NCBI GenBank assembly: GCA_020024765.1 | Contig: JAHHTG010000007.1 | Coordinates: 1 to 26,291, forward strand | Direction: 5' to 3' | From: Thomasclavelia sp. | Lineage (GTDB): Bacteria > Bacillota_I > Bacilli_A > Erysipelotrichales > Erysipelotrichaceae | DNA: 26,291 nt | Shown here: one piece after another, positions 15,689 to 22,050 of the stretch | How positions within the stretch are numbered: position 1 is the first letter of the stretch | Layout of the letters: every line of letters begins with the position of its first letter | Position numbers and translations under genes: made by a program | The notes under the pieces: generated by a model | Seen by the model: the letters and a program-made list of their open reading frames with translations, nothing else | Databases searched by the model: none | What the model was told of the DNA's origin: nothing

Positions 15689-16854
15689 GTACAAGCCTCA
15701 GTTAGTTGCTTAACAAATTTCATTACATTCTCACGTGAAGTCGCTAAATTAATGCGTATCCATTTATCGTAATTTGGTTCGAAAGTCTTACCAAAGTTTG
15801 GAAGAACTTTGACATCATTAATCATAAAATCTTCAATATCATTGCCATTTAAGACATGCTCAAGGTTCATAAAAATTAGATATGTACCTTCAAGTTTTGA
15901 AATTTCAATCGGTAAATCCTTAAGACCATCAACGACTAATCTGTAGTTTTCTTCAATAATCGCAAGGATATTTGAAAGCCATTCATAGCCACCTTCATAG
16001 GCATAACATGAAGCCATTGCATTTAGATATTTAACACCACCTAAATGCAGTGTCTTTGTGAATTCATCATAAATAGTTCTTAACTTTTCACTTGGAATTA
16101 AGATATGACTATGACTGAATTGAGCTAGGTTGAACGTCTTAGCACAAGCATTTAACGCAATGATATTTTCAAAGTACTTTTCATCAAAACTTAAGATTGG
16201 TAGTTGATTAAAACCAGTCATAATTAAATCTTGGTGAACTTCGTCGGATAATAATAAGACATTATATTGAACACATAAATCTAATAACTGAGTTAGTTCT
16301 TCTTTTGTCCACACACGTCCAATTGGGTTATGTGGGCTACATAGAATCATCATCTTAACACCCGATTTGAATGAATTTTCAATCATTGCAAAGTCCATAC
16401 TGAAATAGCCCTTACCATCATCAATTAATGGAATTTGAATCAAGTGACGGCCACAGTTGATAACCGAATCCCTAAACGGTGGATAAGTTGGTGTTTGAAT
16501 GACAATTGTATCTTCAATTTTGGTGAAGGCTTGAATACATTGATAGATGCCTGAAACTGCACCATCACTAAATCTCAACCATTCTTTATTATAAGTAACG
16601 TTATGTACTTTTTGGTTCCACTTAATCCATGCATCATAATAACGATCGTCTAAGTGAGCATAACCAAAAGCTCCATTCATTAAATCTTTTTGTAGACCTT
16701 CAATAACTGAATCTGGACATTTAAAGTCCATATCAGCAACCCACATTGGTAATAAGTCATCACGTTGATATTTCATTTGACCCATATCCCATTTAATCGA
16801 ATGAGTATTTTTACGATCAACGTAATATTTTTTATTGAATGCATCTAAATTCAT
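15679..16854 (-). CDS. MalY/PatB-type PLP-dependent C-S lyase (cystathionine beta-lyase)
   Basis: The 391-residue product is a fold-type I PLP enzyme. MWVADMDFKCPD near residue 37 and CSPHNPIGRVW at 172-182 match the MalY/PatB subgroup. SDEVHQDL at 203-210 holds the aspartate that contacts the pyridine nitrogen. CAKTFNLAQF at 237-246 carries the Schiff-base Lys239. The C-terminal Arg in the IRINLATSRE region would bind the substrate carboxylate. Such enzymes split cystathionine or cysteine conjugates to thiol, pyruvate and ammonia. The frame reads 18 codons further upstream into the previous gene, but AGAGGTGG precedes the ATG at 16854, 10 nt after that gene. It may link sulphur-amino-acid use to the redox genes beside it. 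Confidence 0.9.
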   Translation of the reverse strand: MNLDAFNKKYYVDRKNTHSIKWDMGQMKYQRDDLLPMWVADMDFKCPDSVIEGLQKDLMNGAFGYAHLDDRYYDAWIKWNQKVHNVTYNKEWLRFSDGAVSGIYQCIQAFTKIEDTIVIQTPTYPPFRDSVINCGRHLIQIPLIDDGKGYFSMDFAMIENSFKSGVKMMILCSPHNPIGRVWTKEELTQLLDLCVQYNVLLLSDEVHQDLIMTGFNQLPILSFDEKYFENIIALNACAKTFNLAQFSHSHILIPSEKLRTIYDEFTKTLHLGGVKYLNAMASCYAYEGGYEWLSNILAIIEENYRLVVDGLKDLPIEISKLEGTYLIFMNLEHVLNGNDIEDFMINDVKVLPNFGKTFEPNYDKWIRINLATSRENVMKFVKQLTEACTCK

Positions 16855-16864
16855 TGTGCCACCT

Positions 16865-17944
16865 CTAATAATATATTTCTTGAAGTACATCTTTAGCGAC
16901 TTCTTCATTCTTTAACTTTTTAATAATTGCTTCTGCAAATAATACCACTGAACCCAAGGCTTTGGCTGTGATGATATTATCTTTATATATAATCGGTTCA
17001 TCAGTTGGAATGGCGCTATCACAACATCCAGGATATACCGTAAATTCATGGTCACTAACCAAACCTAAATTCGCCAGTACAGCTGGTGCGGCACAAATGG
17101 CGGCGACAAGTTTACCTTCTGAAACAAATTGTTTAATAAGTGAACCCAAGATCGCGTGTTCATTAAGAGTTTCGTAACCTAACCAACCACCTGGCAAGAC
17201 AATCGCATCATAAGCGTTGAAGTCTTCATCTTTAAAACACGTATCGCATTTAAACTCTAAACCATGTGTTGAAATAATACCCAAGTGGTTCGCAACACTC
17301 ACGAGTTTGACATTGATATTTGCGCGTTTTAATAAATCAGCAGTTACTAATGCTTCGCATTCTTCTAAACCATCAGCACACATAATCGCAACTTTTGGTT
17401 CAGCTTCAAGTTTTGCAAGGCGTGTTAAGAAACGACCATATTTCGTTAATTTATTTGGTATAAATGTTAGGTTTGCCTTCGCTAATAGTTCTTCTAACGT
17501 CTTGAAATCATCAACTTGATAATCTTTAAGTTCATATTCAAGTTCATAATCGACTTGCCCTAAGAATTCATTTTCATCCAGACACAAAGTGCCAAGAGGA
17601 AAATCCATTGTAAATCTTCTTGTCCTTAGAGTTCCAAGGTATTCAACGTGATCAATTTCTAATTCCTTTAATAAAGAAGTAATTGAAGGGTGATGAATAT
17701 TATTTTCAGGTACCTCCCATTCATACTCGCGTACTTCATTATTAATATGGTGTTTTAAAGTAAAGTAATAATGATCATTTAATAGACGAATACGCATTCC
17801 CATGTGATTTTTAGCTGAGTAATAAAAATTCGTTTGATCATTTAAAATTAAGCCTTTGAGTTGACTTTTAAGGCTATTAAAAGCCTTTTCATCCAACATC
17901 ATTTTATATTCTTTTTCAATTTGATATTGTCCCATATACCACAT
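16865..17944 (-). CDS. CYTH domain fused to DJ-1/PfpI domain
   Basis: The 359-residue protein joins two normally separate domains without a break. Residues 1 to about 180 are a CYTH triphosphate tunnel: IEKEYK (the ExExK motif), MRIRL, FTLKHH, LRTRRF and a closing acidic DYELEYEL. CYTH proteins bind triphosphates such as thiamine triphosphate, inorganic triphosphate or ATP with divalent metals. Residues from about 185 are a DJ-1/PfpI/ThiJ domain: VAIMCADGLEECE with the conserved Glu, VLPGGW, and the nucleophilic-elbow Cys in AAICAAPAVLA; this group includes glyoxalase, chaperone and protein-repair members. Either the ATG at 17944 or one three codons later (17935) could start it. It is the first gene of a four-gene minus-strand operon. 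Confidence 0.88.
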   Translation of the reverse strand: MWYMGQYQIEKEYKMMLDEKAFNSLKSQLKGLILNDQTNFYYSAKNHMGMRIRLLNDHYYFTLKHHINNEVREYEWEVPENNIHHPSITSLLKELEIDHVEYLGTLRTRRFTMDFPLGTLCLDENEFLGQVDYELEYELKDYQVDDFKTLEELLAKANLTFIPNKLTKYGRFLTRLAKLEAEPKVAIMCADGLEECEALVTADLLKRANINVKLVSVANHLGIISTHGLEFKCDTCFKDEDFNAYDAIVLPGGWLGYETLNEHAILGSLIKQFVSEGKLVAAICAAPAVLANLGLVSDHEFTVYPGCCDSAIPTDEPIIYKDNIITAKALGSVVLFAEAIIKKLKNEEVAKDVLQEIYY

Positions 17945-17974
17945 TATAGCTTATTTTGTGATAAAATATTAAAT

Positions 17975-19501
17975 ATGAAAAGATGGAACAACTTATATGA
18001 ATATTGTCGTTTGCCAATTCGTATTTTAATCCTAGCGGTTGTACTTTTAGGCTTTGGATACTTGCTACAAAATGACAATGTCAATATCTTCTATACCTTT
18101 GAGAATCCGTTACTATTACTCCTTGGTGAGACATCGAGTCGAATTGGACATTTCTTATATGTCAATATCCCATTCGTCTTCATGTTAAATTTGGTTTCAA
18201 AACGCGCTAATAGTGGTGCCCCAACATTAATGGCGGTGGTTGGTTACTTTACTTTCCTTGTCTTTACAATGATGTTTAATTCCCATACACTACCAAATGA
18301 AACTTATACCCAAGCCATTGGCATTAGCTATAATCATATGTCTTATGGTTCAATTTACCCAATTCAAACTGGTTTAATTGGTGGCTTCTTAGTTGCTTAT
18401 TTAACACGTGTTGCTTACATTCATTCACGTCGTCGTAGTTCTTATAGTTTTTTAAGCTTCTTAGATAAGGATACAGCTGGTCTTGTCTATAATATAGTTC
18501 TATGTGCTTTAGCTGGGATCTTTATTTCATTCATTTGGCCATTTGGTATTCGTGCTTTGCAAGGAGCAATTAACTGGATTGCGGCTGATATTGGTGATCC
18601 AATTAGATTAACTTTATATGGATTCTTAGATCGATTACTTGCAATCTTTGGTTTGAGTAATATGATTCGTCGCCCATTCTGGTTTGGTAAAGCTGGTGGT
18701 AACTATGTCAGTCTATCCGGTGAAACAATTTTAGGTGATGTCAATATTTGGAATTACATGCCCGAAGCTGCCACAACATTTAGTGGTGCTGGTCGTTTTA
18801 TTACACCATATTACGTAATTAATATGTTTGCGATTCCGGCTATAATTATTGCGATTTTCTTTGTGAATACAGATCGTGGTGAACGTCATCGTGGTATGAT
18901 TTTCACTCTTGTGGCAATGATTGCGAATATTATTTGTGGTAATCCACTACCGATGGAACTTATTCTATTATTTACTGCGCCATTATTATTAGTTTTCCAC
19001 TTACTTGCAAGTGGCGCATTATTCGGTATTCTTTATTCGCTCCATGCTTTCTTAGGTTTCAATTACTCTGGTTCAACAATTAGTGCGATGCCGGGTGCAT
19101 TCCCAGACTACATCATTAACGCAAGAACGCCACAATATGTTCGTAGTTTGCTAGTTATTCTTCTTGTCGGTATCATTACGGCGATTGTCTACTACTTTGC
19201 GACATATGCTTATTATCATTACTTTGCGTTTGATATTTCTGGTTCAAAACGAAGTTATGGTATCGCTGTTAGAATTATTGACGCGGTTGGTGGTGTTGAT
19301 AATATCAATAAGACTTATAGTTCTTCTTTCAAGTTATCTATCGAAGTCGAAGACTTAGAGAAAGTCTCGTATGATAAGTTAAAGAAGATTAATTCAACAC
19401 GTATTACCGAGACAAAGACAAGAATCGTGATTAATCTTGGTGCGCCAAGTACAATTATTCGCTCTAAGATTGATCAAATCATGAAAAAATCAAAACGCTA
19501 A
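17975..19501 (+). CDS. PTS glucose-family EIIC-like membrane protein with degenerate IIB domain
   Basis: The 508-residue product resembles the sugar channel (EIIC) of glucose/N-acetylglucosamine-type phosphotransferase systems, with about ten hydrophobic segments from residue 13 to 420 and a soluble C-terminal domain (about 422-508). That domain has the IIB outline (AVGGVDNINKTYSSS, FKLSIEVED, INLGAPSTIIRSKIDQIM), but the phosphorylated Cys of the DACITRLRV-type motif is replaced by Ser (near residue 450). The sugar-site GITEPIE-type motif reads GNPLPMEL, losing one Glu. It may transport with a IIB supplied in trans, or be a sensor. The frame opens 38 codons earlier inside the divergent gene; the ATG at 17975 gives a normal N-terminus, although the ribosome-binding site is weak. 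A terminator follows. Confidence 0.82.
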   Translation: MKRWNNLYEYCRLPIRILILAVVLLGFGYLLQNDNVNIFYTFENPLLLLLGETSSRIGHFLYVNIPFVFMLNLVSKRANSGAPTLMAVVGYFTFLVFTMMFNSHTLPNETYTQAIGISYNHMSYGSIYPIQTGLIGGFLVAYLTRVAYIHSRRRSSYSFLSFLDKDTAGLVYNIVLCALAGIFISFIWPFGIRALQGAINWIAADIGDPIRLTLYGFLDRLLAIFGLSNMIRRPFWFGKAGGNYVSLSGETILGDVNIWNYMPEAATTFSGAGRFITPYYVINMFAIPAIIIAIFFVNTDRGERHRGMIFTLVAMIANIICGNPLPMELILLFTAPLLLVFHLLASGALFGILYSLHAFLGFNYSGSTISAMPGAFPDYIINARTPQYVRSLLVILLVGIITAIVYYFATYAYYHYFAFDISGSKRSYGIAVRIIDAVGGVDNINKTYSSSFKLSIEVEDLEKVSYDKLKKINSTRITETKTRIVINLGAPSTIIRSKIDQIMKKSKR

Positions 19502-19510
19502 TCTACATTA

Positions 19511-19551
19511 AACCATTGTCGAAACTATATTGCTAGACAGTGGTTTTTTAA
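19511..19551 (+). terminator. Terminator of the EIIC-like gene
   Basis: A 10-bp stem with one G-T pair (19511-19520 and 19536-19545) encloses a 15-nt loop and is followed by T residues. Confidence 0.85.
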
Positions 19552-19596
19552 TACTTAAAAAAGTGTTTAAAACACGATAAAATGGCGATATTTTCA

Positions 19597-19625
19597 TTGC
19601 AATTAGAAATCAATTAGTATAGAAT
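19597..19625 (+). promoter_or_regulatory. Promoter of rplM-rpsI
   Basis: TTGCAA (19597-19602), a 17-bp spacer, then TAGAAT (19620-19625), the same -10 as the rpmH promoter. The predicted start is near 19632. Confidence 0.75.
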
Positions 19626-19631
19626 GATTAC

Positions 19632-19690
19632 GCACACCTTTATACAATTATAGGTAGCCCCGGAAACTACGTATATAGAAAGAGGTAAAT
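19632..19690 (+). promoter_or_regulatory. Probable ribosomal protein L13 leader
   Basis: The leader of about 65 nt can form a stem of TATA-G-GTAG (19649-19657) with CTAC-G-TATA (19667-19675), with a central G-G mismatch and a CCCCGGAAA loop, just before the AGAGG ribosome-binding site. Position and size fit the L13 autoregulatory leaders known upstream of rplM in Bacillota. The match to that family was not computed. Confidence 0.5.
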
Positions 19691-19696
19691 GTAATT

Positions 19697-20131
19697 ATGC
19701 GTCAAACAACTATGCTTAAACCAGCAGACGTTAAGAAAGAATGGTATGTTATTGATGCTGAAGGCCAAACACTTGGTCGTTTAGCTACTAAGGCTGCGAA
19801 TGTTCTTCGTGGTAAACATAAGCCAACTTATACTCCTAACGTTGACTGTGGTGACTATGTCATCGTAATCAATGCCGACAAGATTGTCTACAGTGGCGAT
19901 CAAGAAGAAAAGAAATTCTACTACCACCACTCACAATTCCCAGGCGGACTAAGAACTAGAAGTATTGGTCTTATGAAGAGAGAATATCCAGTTGAATTAG
20001 TTGAAAAAGCTATCCACGGTATGATTCCACACAACAAACTTGGCGATCGTATCCGCACTCACTTATTCGTTTACGAAGGATCTCAACATCCACATACAGC
20101 TCAAAAACCAACTGAGTTGAAGGTTAAATAA
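19697..20131 (+). CDS. rplM: 50S ribosomal protein L13
   Basis: The 144-residue product is L13, an early-assembling 23S rRNA-binding protein. Recognisable stretches are WYVIDAEGQTLGRLATKAA, LRGKHKPTYTPNVDCGDYVI, and the C-terminal HPHTAQKPTEL. Its length equals the usual 142-148 residues. An AGAGG site precedes the ATG, and a possible L13-binding leader lies upstream. rpsI follows after 18 nt in the universal rplM-rpsI order. Confidence 0.98.
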   Translation: MRQTTMLKPADVKKEWYVIDAEGQTLGRLATKAANVLRGKHKPTYTPNVDCGDYVIVINADKIVYSGDQEEKKFYYHHSQFPGGLRTRSIGLMKREYPVELVEKAIHGMIPHNKLGDRIRTHLFVYEGSQHPHTAQKPTELKVK

Positions 20132-20149
20132 TAAGGGGAGGAATTAAAA

Positions 20150-20554
20150 ATGGCTAAAAAGAAAACTAATATTACTTATCTTGGTACAGGTAGACGTAAG
20201 TGCTCAGTAGCTCGCGTTTACATGACTCCAGGTACAGGTATTATCACTGTTGGTGATAAGACTTTAGATCAATACTTACCAGAAGAAACATTAAGAACAG
20301 TTGTAAAATCACCACTTATCTTAACTAACACATTAGATCAATTCGATGTATACATTAATGTATATGGTGGCGGTCTTACAGGTCAAGCTGGTGCTATGAG
20401 ACACGGTGTTGCACGTGCTTTATTAGAAGCAAGTGAAGATTACCGTCCAGCATTAAAAGCTGCAGGTTTCTTAACTCGTGATGCAAGAACTAAAGAACGT
20501 AAGAAATACGGTCTTCGTGGTGCACGTAGAGCTCCACAATTCTCAAAACGTTAA
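20150..20554 (+). CDS. rpsI: 30S ribosomal protein S9, target of island integration
   Basis: The 134-residue product is S9, whose C-terminal tail ending SKR reaches the ribosomal P site and touches tRNA. YLGTGRRKCSVARVYMTPGTG, VYGGGLTGQAGAMRHGVARAL and KKYGLRGARRAPQFSKR are family signatures. It has a GGGGAGG ribosome-binding site. The last four codons and the stop codon form the left edge of a 55-bp direct repeat whose second copy lies 5.7 kb downstream, so the gene's 3' end is an attachment site. The coding sequence is intact despite the insertion. Confidence 0.98.
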   Translation: MAKKKTNITYLGTGRRKCSVARVYMTPGTGIITVGDKTLDQYLPEETLRTVVKSPLILTNTLDQFDVYINVYGGGLTGQAGAMRHGVARALLEASEDYRPALKAAGFLTRDARTKERKKYGLRGARRAPQFSKR

Positions 20555-20597
20555 TTTTATATTTCGTCAAGAGATTACAAAGATCATCCATTTTGGA
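20543..20597. repeat. Left copy of the 55-bp direct repeat (attL-like)
   Basis: The 55 bp from TCAAAACGTTAA (last S9 codons and stop) to the right arm of the rpsI terminator hairpin recur without mismatch at 26237-26291, where the window ends. The base before the match differs, but synonymously (TTC versus TTT for Phe). The repeat may continue beyond what can be compared here. Confidence 0.95.
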
Positions 20598-20608
20598 TGG
20601 TCTTTTTT
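20579..20608 (+). terminator. Terminator of rplM-rpsI
   Basis: A 9-bp stem with one T-G pair (20582-20590 and 20594-20602), TTT loop and six T. Everything up to position 20597 lies inside the direct repeat, so the right-hand repeat copy should provide the same terminator for the island operon. Confidence 0.92.
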
Positions 20609-20663
20609 CATTATGGGTAAGGATACATATATAATATAGATGTGGAATTAATAGAGGTGGAAT

Positions 20664-20840
20664 ATGTATAGAAATGTGCGATAATCGCACAACAAAGTTT
20701 TTATTTTGGATCTAGTGTATGTAACAAGCGTTCAACTTATTTATTTTTGGGTTTTGGCATTATATATTCTATGGTTACATAAAATGGAATGGCATAACAT
20801 TTATTGTATATGGTACTTTTATGGTGCTTTATTTATATAA
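20664..20840 (+). pseudogene. Interrupted small membrane-protein ORF
   Basis: An ATG with an AGAGGTGG site 4-5 nt upstream opens a frame of 59 codons that is interrupted by a single TAA at codon 7. The frame then continues to a TAA at 20838-20840. The rest is hydrophobic and aromatic (DLVYVTSVQLIYFWVLALYI, then WHNIYCIWYFYGALFI) and would span the membrane once or twice. The interrupting stop lies at the centre of a perfect 15-bp palindrome. It is either a broken gene, a short leader peptide MYRNVR, or a chance frame; restart at the TTG at codon 15 is possible. A TATAAT (20630-20635) lies upstream and a strong terminator downstream, which supports a transcript. Confidence 0.35.
20676..20690. 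repeat. Perfect 15-bp palindrome GTGCGATAATCGCAC
   Basis: Two 7-bp arms around a central A, in an otherwise AT-rich stretch 41 bp after a TATAAT box. It could be a DNA-binding operator or, as RNA, a 5-bp GC-rich hairpin with an ATAAT loop. It begins 12 bp after the ATG of the interrupted ORF. Confidence 0.6.
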
Positions 20841-20857
20841 TTTAAAGAATATGAATT

Positions 20858-20886
20858 AAAAAGCGAGTTAATTCTCGCTTTTTTGG
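20858..20886 (+). terminator. Terminator in the island left end
   Basis: A perfect 10-bp stem AAAAAGCGAG/CTCGCTTTTT (20858-20867 and 20874-20883) with a TTAATT loop and T tail. It ends the short transcription unit next to rpsI, 15 nt after the interrupted ORF. Confidence 0.9.
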
Positions 20887-20978
20887 TTGATTGCCGAGTA
20901 TCCGTTATTGATTCAAATAAATTTTTTAGGATAGTTATTTTTGGCTGCTAACAACTAGGTGGAAGGAGAAAGAAACAA

Positions 20979-21110
20979 ATGATCATGGATGAAGTTATCG
21001 CTAGATTTATGCTTTCTGGTTTATCTGAGAATGATGCAATTATGTTAGTGGCAAAATTTCTTGAATCTGAAGCAGAAGTTTATGTTGAAGCAATGAAGCA
21101 GGTTAGATAA
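20979..21110 (+). CDS. Small 43-residue protein, unknown function
   Basis: The product begins MIMDEVIARFMLSGLSENDA and ends EAMKQVR. It looks like two or three amphipathic helices, acidic overall, with a helix-turn-like SGLSENDAIML. A strong GGAAGGAG site 10 nt upstream of the ATG at 20979 (a second ATG is two codons in) and a terminator whose left arm lies within the last codons argue that it is a genuine gene. The composition is less AT-extreme than that of the island genes downstream. No family is recognised. In small mobile elements this position beside the attachment site is often taken by excisionase-type or regulatory proteins, but nothing in the sequence proves that here. Confidence 0.6.
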   Translation: MIMDEVIARFMLSGLSENDAIMLVAKFLESEAEVYVEAMKQVR

Positions 21111-21128
21111 GCCTGCTTTTTATTTTTT
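21096..21128 (+). terminator. Terminator overlapping the end of the 43-aa ORF
   Basis: AAGCAGG (21096-21102) pairs with CCTGCTT (21112-21118) around a 9-nt loop that contains the stop codon, followed by a long T-rich tail. Ribosomes reaching the stop codon would cover the left arm, so termination may depend on translation of the small ORF. Confidence 0.85.
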
Positions 21129-21335
21129 AAATTGATATATAAAATGAACATAGTATATATAAATTTAATTTAAAAATACAGAGATTATAAACGCATAATT
21201 GTATTTTAAATTGATAATATCAGCATAAGATTTAGGTATAGTAAATGCAATTATACTAACCGAAATTGTTATACTTTGTATTCAAATTGCATTGCAAATA
21301 AGTTATACTATAAAAGAAAAAATGGATTGAATATT
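21129..21335 (+). promoter_or_regulatory. Repeat-rich upstream region of the XRE gene
   Basis: This non-coding, very AT-rich stretch has TTATACT three times in direct orientation (21251-21257, 21269-21275, 21303-21309). TTTTAAATTGATA occurs twice (21125-21137, 21204-21216), and a near-perfect inverted repeat of about 13 bp pairs AATTTAAAAATACA with TGTATTTTAAATT around 21167-21213. A candidate promoter is TTGCAT (21287-21292), 16 bp, TATAAA (21309-21314). The third TTATACT overlaps this promoter, as expected of an operator for an autoregulating XRE repressor. Confidence 0.45.
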
Positions 21336-22010
21336 ATGTCTTTTTGTGATTTTGTAAAGGGGTTGCGAGAACGAAATCGATTAACACAAGCACAGATGGC
21401 ACAAAAACTTGGTGTTAGTGTTAATACAATTAAACAAATAGAAGCAAACAAAATTAAAACACCCAGCAATAGAGTGCTAGATAGTTTTTGTAATTATTTG
21501 AATGAAGATAGATTGACTATTATTACAAAAATTTTATTTAAAATAAATCGTGAGGTTCGATGTAATGATAAATATTATATCGAACAGGCGGATTTATTGC
21601 TGAAATATATGTCATATCTTTATTTAAAAGGTTGGAATATTGATAAAGTTCCTGTTACATATCGTACAAAAGATTTGGGAAATTTAATTTATGCTGGACA
21701 GCTAACTAAAAAAAGGGAACCTAATAATAAAATAGTAATTGTTTCGATTTCCGATACATTTAAGGAAGACACAAACTATATTTCGAATGATGAAGCAGTA
21801 CATTATATAACATCATCAATGACTGCTTTTTTCTGTGTAGATGAGATAGTTTTAAGAGGAATACATATATTGTTTAATTCAAATAGTGATAATCAAACGA
21901 AATTATTTGAAATATTTAAAGGTTTAAAAATGAAGAGAATAACATTCAATTATCAATTAATATTATTTGATTCCAAAAAAGGAATTATTGTTGATTCGAA
22001 AGAATTATGA
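21336..22010 (+). CDS. XRE-family transcriptional regulator of the island
   Basis: The 224-residue product has an N-terminal lambda-repressor-like helix-turn-helix at about residues 5-60 (LRERNRLTQAQMAQKLGVSV, then NTIKQIEANKIKTPSNRVL). The C-terminal part of about 160 residues is unrecognised. It is neither a typical S24 peptidase domain nor a short restriction-controller protein; it contains VSISDTFKEDTNYISNDEAVHYI and ends in alternating hydrophobic strands. It probably binds the repeats upstream and controls the methylase operon, 40 bp downstream. The frame opens at a TTG 20 codons earlier, over the promoter; the ATG at 21336 with MSFCDFVKGL is the natural HTH start, though its ribosome-binding site is weak. 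Confidence 0.85.
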   Translation: MSFCDFVKGLRERNRLTQAQMAQKLGVSVNTIKQIEANKIKTPSNRVLDSFCNYLNEDRLTIITKILFKINREVRCNDKYYIEQADLLLKYMSYLYLKGWNIDKVPVTYRTKDLGNLIYAGQLTKKREPNNKIVIVSISDTFKEDTNYISNDEAVHYITSSMTAFFCVDEIVLRGIHILFNSNSDNQTKLFEIFKGLKMKRITFNYQLILFDSKKGIIVDSKEL

Positions 22011-22050
22011 TTACTAATTTGCGGTGATTGCAAGGGAAGGGGTTAATATT

